This document shows, in pieces, positions 11,808-64,000 of a stretch of DNA of 64,000 nt. Each line of letters starts with the position of its first letter. Within the stretch, counting starts at the first letter, position 1. A model generated the notes under the pieces. The model was not told the origin of the DNA. It saw only the letters and a list, made by a program, of their open reading frames with translations, and made no database searches. This DNA is from Metridium senile (lineage: Eukaryota; Cnidaria; Anthozoa; Actiniaria; Metridiidae). The stretch is taken from the NCBI GenBank assembly GCA_949775045.1, contig OX459096.1, positions 28,905,475-28,969,474 of the forward strand. Reading direction: 5' to 3'. The position numbers and the translations under genes are program-made.

Positions 11808-12277
11808 GACGAGTAAAAATATCCTAGCAGTACGACTAGACCGAGCTCGAGTAAAAATATCCCAGGAATACGTCTTGACCGAGTAAAAATATCCCAGGAG
11901 TAGGTCTAGACCGAGTAAAAATATCCTAGGAGTAGGTCTAGACCAAGTAAAAATATCCCAGGAATACGTCTTGACCGAGTAAAAATATCCCAGGAGTAGG
12001 TCTAGACCGAGTAAAAATATCCCAGGAGTAGGTCTAGACCGAGTAAAAATATCCTAGGAGTAGGTCTAGACCAAGTAAAAATATCCCAGGAATACGTCTT
12101 GACCGAGTAAAAATATCCCAGGAGTAGGTCTAGACCGAGTAAAAATATCCCAGGAGTACGCTTGACCGAGTAAAAATATCCCAGGAGTAGGTCTAGACCG
12201 AGTAAAAATATCCCAGGAGTAGGTCTAGACCGAGTAAAAATATCCCAGGAGTACGCTTGACCGAGTAAAAATATCCA
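11808..12277. repeat. 32-bp minisatellite, about 14 units
   Basis: Tandem units begin GAGTAAAAATATCCCAGGAG and continue with TAGGTCTAGACC. Unit variants include CCTAGG for CCCAGG, ATACGTCTTGAC for GTAGGTCTAGAC, and a shortened GTACGCTTGAC type. Variants recur in order, which suggests that blocks of several units were duplicated. It lies in the intergenic space between the receptor promoter and the myosin 3' end. No spacers are present, so it is not a CRISPR array. Confidence 0.9.
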
Positions 12278-15235
12278 GCGATATTTTTTTCTCTTCCATG
12301 ATTAGCCTTTTTTTAAAAACACACATTGCTTTATAAAAGAAGAAAAACCTTTTTTGTTCTCTCATGGTTGGATAATGATAACTTATGAGACAGGCTCGTG
12401 AAATTACAGCGTCTCACTCGTAAAATATCCAGCCATATTACACACTAAACTGTCTAATAAGATATAACTAGACGCACTTAATGCGTTTACTCAGGCTACG
12501 TCATAGAGTAGTAATTGATAGGTGGTTTACCTGTGGAAATACGTCATGTGTAATCTCGACACAACGATAGACCAATAGATAGAAAAGATAAACCTAGACT
12601 CAAGCTCTCCTGCGGGGAAGCCTGAGTGATAAGATATATATATTCCAAATCAAGAAATTTTCCTCTGCATATTAATGAATTGAAATAAATAAATAAACAA
12701 ACAAATAAATAAATAAAATAAAAAACATGAACAAGAAAATGAAGAAGAAAAAGAACAACAAGGAGAAGATGATGATGACGATGAAGAAAAAGAAGTGAGA
12801 GGAGAAAAATAATGTGACGACGATGAAAACGGCGAAAATAAAATGACACTGAAGTATTACACTCACACCCATCGTCTGCTAATCACAATACATGAGAAGA
12901 TGCTTGTGAATTTCTTTCAAAGTCAAGGCAGAAAACTACTGATACAAATTTATACGGATGCCTGTATCAAATGCGTCGACAGTAGGCCAAATCCGCAACG
13001 AAAATGTTATTGATTCAAAACGATTTTTACCTACCCTTTACTAGTAGTATTTGAGTTATCCAAATACCTAAAATAGTTAGGTATAACTTATCCATTGTGT
13101 TTCTGATTTACACTGTTTGCTGTGATTCTTTTAGCAGCTTTTAGCCAACTGTTGCTTCTCGTAGTGGCTGAATAGAACAAATGGCTTGTTAATTTGTTGT
13201 TCAAATCCTTGTATGAAACCTGCCAGGTTAACAGTTGACATGTATAATCACAGAACGCAAACACTTTCAAGAACCATGAATTCATTATTATCTACGAGTT
13301 AATTGAAAATTAGATATTTACGTAATTTAACAAGAACTGCACATGTCTTAGAAACAAATATAAATAAATAAAACAATCACCTTGTAAAATTATTACAAAA
13401 AGACTAATAGTTACTACATACAAATTATTACAGTGGCAATTTCATTGACGCTTGCGCTTGACAATCTGAAAGACAATGATAATTGCTCGTAGTTGTTCGC
13501 GCTATAGTGGTTTATTTGTTTAAGGGCCGGAAGTTTTCAAGTAAACCTGCTATAAGGTTAGACGTTGACTGACTGCACTTGTTTAAGTTCAAATAGTTTG
13601 ATGACAATATAACTGGTGGACAATAACTGGCGGTCAAATTAGCTAGTGATGGATGTGTCGGCGTTAATAAGTAAACAGTTGGAGTAAAATACAAAAAATA
13701 TAGGTTAAGCTATAGTATAAACTGTCAGTGTTTCTACATGAAAGCAAATTTGAAATTACAAAAAAACGTTTCAGGATGTGTCGACGGTCTTTCTCAAGAA
13801 ATAGAGAACAGTTTGTCGTGAAAATGTTAAACACGTTTTAGTAAAATAATATCCACTCTGTCTCGGTTTTTGATAATTTTATATCATTCATTCAAAACAA
13901 CAGGTTGAACTAGTGCAGACTTCGTCGGTTTTGCACCCCAATTAGAATCGAGTTGCGTTCTGGTCGAGTTATGTCCCGCAACTACGCTTAGGATCGTTAG
14001 ATGCTACAGCGACGCCATTGTCAGTTGCACCTCACGTAACAATCCCAAACGCCTTTGCGGTACTTAACTCGCCCCAGGCCACATCTCGTTTCTGCATTGG
14101 CGAATTCGTATGAAAGTCACGAGAGGTTAGAATCGTATGGTCTACATCGGTGTTTCTAAACACAATTGGAGTAAAAAATGTACGGTGACTTGCTTACAGT
14201 ATTATTAGTATAGTAAATTAATGAATGAATGAATAGATAAATGAATGGAGGGATGGATATATGGATAAAAAAATCAAAATGAATAATTGGATAAATGGAT
14301 AGACGAATAAATTGTATGTGGATAAATGAATTGATCAGTAAATGAATGAACAAACAAATGTATAAATATTGAAAAAAAAAAAGTAAAAAAAAGTAAAAAA
14401 GTAAATAAATGAGAACATTAATGAACATAATAAAACAAAAAAAAAAACATTTCTCGCTCTGTTTATTGTTAATCTTTACATCGCACCAAAGCTGTTTTAT
14501 ACATTTTTACCATCATATCTATCATTACAATATTCTCGTACAAAATTGTCAGCTTTTCTAGTGTTAATATTCTAAAAATGTTGTAATAAAATTAGTTAGT
14601 TGTGATTCTATAAGCAGTTATCGAGACTTGGCTCGCTTTTGGAAAATATTTTGAATTGGACATTAAAATTAAAACTATTCATCATTCCCACAATGAAATA
14701 AGCACTGACTTTATACCTTATTTTAACTCGTGTATTGGAAACGACGATTTTTTAAAAGTAATTTTGAAACTTGTGTGATTCAACCAAGTGAGAGACTAAC
14801 TAGATGAGTGACTGGATTCTAAATTCGAATGCATAGTGAGATTTTTTGGATGTGTTTTTACAATTTACAGATACTTTGGTGGCGAGCAATTACATTATTA
14901 TCATTTTAAATGATTTTTTTAAGCTTACATTATAACAATAAATATTGTTGAACATTAAATAAAATTGGTGGTTAGTTCTTTTAAAAAGGTTGCAGGAAAT
15001 AAACGGGTTACAACCATCCGGAACTGTGGGGTTTAGACAGAACGGCGAACGACCAGGAAAGAAGTTGACCACAGAGAAGCAACGCTTGTACCACTGGAAG
15101 GTGCTTAGGGTCTTTAAACCTTCATATCTTATCATAGTTCTGTATCACCATAGTCCCTCGATCGTGGTTGTACCAAATAGTTTGCCATTTTGCGTTTTGT
15201 CTGAACCAACCTTTAAGCACTAGGTTATAGTTTGA
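12278..15235. other. Intergenic region 3' of the myosin gene
   Basis: No protein gene is recognised. 12,680-12,800 is an A/G-rich simple repeat. 14,215-14,420 is an ATGAATGG/AATAAATG-type microsatellite. 13,905-14,115 is an interspersed repeat that partly recurs at 46,870-47,010. The myosin 3' UTR must begin at 15,235 going down. The nearest AATAAA on the minus strand that I see is at 14,462-14,467, about 770 nt past the stop, and it is only a candidate. Confidence 0.5.
13905..14115. repeat. Interspersed repeat, copy 1
   Basis: Shares AGCGACGCCATT, AACGCCTTTGCGGT-like and CCCAGGCCACATCTCG blocks, in the same order, with 46,870-47,010. Two diverged copies of a dispersed element of unknown class. 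Confidence 0.55.
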
Positions 15236-63001
<47,766 letters not shown>

Positions 63002-63042
63002 CTTGTTTCGACTTCTTCAGTAAGAAGACAAGGTTGGTCTAC
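63002..63042 (-). other. MYO7A: Likely 5' UTR segment of the myosin
   Basis: Just upstream of the ATG an AG acceptor (43-44 past 63,000) follows CTATTTTT, giving a 41-nt untranslated piece. A donor AAG/GTATGTTT ends a possible upstream non-coding exon at 63,263. The transcription start is not identifiable by eye. Confidence 0.45.
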
Positions 63043-64000
63043 CTAAAAATAGAAATATGAAGGAATAATAAAGAATGTTTTGGAGTGAAGCGAGTCGATG
63101 GTATAATTATACATCCAAATCCTCCGATTTATCACAATGAATTAGTAATAAACCTTCTTGATTACAATCCTTACTTTCAAAAGTCTGAAAAATTGTAATT
63201 TTTACTTAAAAAGTATTACGTTTTAATTGAAAAATTCGAAAAAAATATAACCGAAAACATACCTTAAAATTGTGTCGAAGTATGAAAAAATACGTCCCGT
63301 TATGACTTCATTGATGCATGGCGTCCCTATCGAATACTTTCGAACCAAGATAATATTACAAACACATCAAAAACACTTAGTCCTCGCCTCTAACTAATTT
63401 CTAAAGATAGTAGAAATTTTCTGAGGTTGTTTTTTCGGCATAAATGTTCTCCTTCACTGAACGCAGCCTGTAAAAAGTTTGAAAGATGTGCACATAAAAT
63501 CGAGGCTGGTGACAATGCAGCTACTAGCGGGGGTAGTGAGTGTCAGTTTTGTCGATCAATGTGTCAAAATATTGATGATGCGAAGAGGGGCTTATTGACA
63601 GCACTCGAGTTTTTAAGCTTATTGAAATAAGCTATAAGCTAGTTAATCTACTAAAATAAAAGCTTTTTTTAGTATTTCAACCGCTAGATAGTTAAGAATT
63701 TGACTTGGAATTGCGTCACAACGCAAAACCATGCTGGGTTTATCAATTTTGTATGGATTCCATCGCATATTTTGTACTAATTGGAACAATAGGCCAAGAA
63801 TAAAGCCTTTCAAAAACTCAGTGATCCATTGTCAATGTATTCACATTAGCAAGTGGGCGCTGTCTTGCTGTCACGCTCGATAACGACAACTTCAACAAAC
63901 TTCGCAAAACACAACAAAACAAACTCATACTTCAACCAAATGACCTTAATAACTTACAATAACTAGCCTACCTATCAAGCTACACCGTAATCGTAATTTT
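63043..64000. other. 5' flank of the myosin gene
   Basis: Contains a possible non-coding exon ending at 63,263 (AAG/GTATGTTT on the minus strand) and presumably the promoter. On the plus strand 63,427-63,630 is open and cysteine-rich but has no ATG at its start and no recognised family. No TATA box stands out. Confidence 0.35.

Noticed and set aside
11808..12277. CRISPR-like regular array
   Set aside because: Units are contiguous 32-bp repeats with no unique spacers, in an animal genome with spliced genes. It is a minisatellite.
63427..63630. Small cysteine-rich protein upstream of the myosin
   Set aside because: The frame starts at TTG, has no ATG at its head, no donor or acceptor that convinces and no known family. 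Kept only as a note.

Overview
This is a 64 kb piece of an AT-rich animal genome. It has spliced genes with GT-AG introns, a large metazoan myosin, a class A GPCR, non-LTR and BEL/Pao retroelements and very many short palindromic (MITE-like) repeats. Several palindromic elements look to me like families common in anthozoans (corals, anemones). I therefore lean to an anthozoan cnidarian, but this rests on recall and was not tested.

Layout. 1-7.2 kb is repeat-rich. It holds a broken SET-domain exon, a decayed CR1/L2-like LINE with a hAT-like MITE inside it, a second LINE 3' fragment and other MITEs. 7.8-9.3 kb (minus) is an intact, apparently intronless 7TM receptor gene. 9.4-15.2 kb is intergenic and contains MITEs, a tRNA-like SINE remnant and a 32-bp minisatellite. 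From 63,001 down to 15,236 (minus) lies one gene, an unconventional myosin VII of the MYO7A type. I traced 53 coding exons by hand. All join in frame and give 6,576 nt including the stop, or 2,191 residues, close to the roughly 2,200 residues usual for the family. The order is motor, five IQ motifs, charged helix, MyTH4-FERM, SH3, MyTH4-FERM. The last 1 kb is the 5' flank.

The introns carry most of what is unusual. Intron 23 holds a complete BEL/Pao LTR retrotransposon with LTRs that look identical and one open gag-pol frame, inserted 27 bp from a splice donor. The same intron holds an apparent alternative first exon with a TATA box. It would start a motor-less tail isoform of about 1,344 residues. 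Intron 39 has the hallmarks of a U12-type AT-AC intron. Intron 10 ends in a 51-bp tandem array that copies the exon 11 splice acceptor six extra times, and each extra acceptor would lead to a stop codon. Two TTAA-flanked piggyBac-like MITEs sit within about 50 bp of exon boundaries.

Myosin VII carries cargo and anchors tip complexes in actin protrusions such as stereocilia and microvilli. The receptor lies 6 kb beyond its 3' end and has no evident functional link to it. Coordinates were read by eye, so boundaries of repeats are approximate, while exon boundaries were checked base by base for splice signals and phase.
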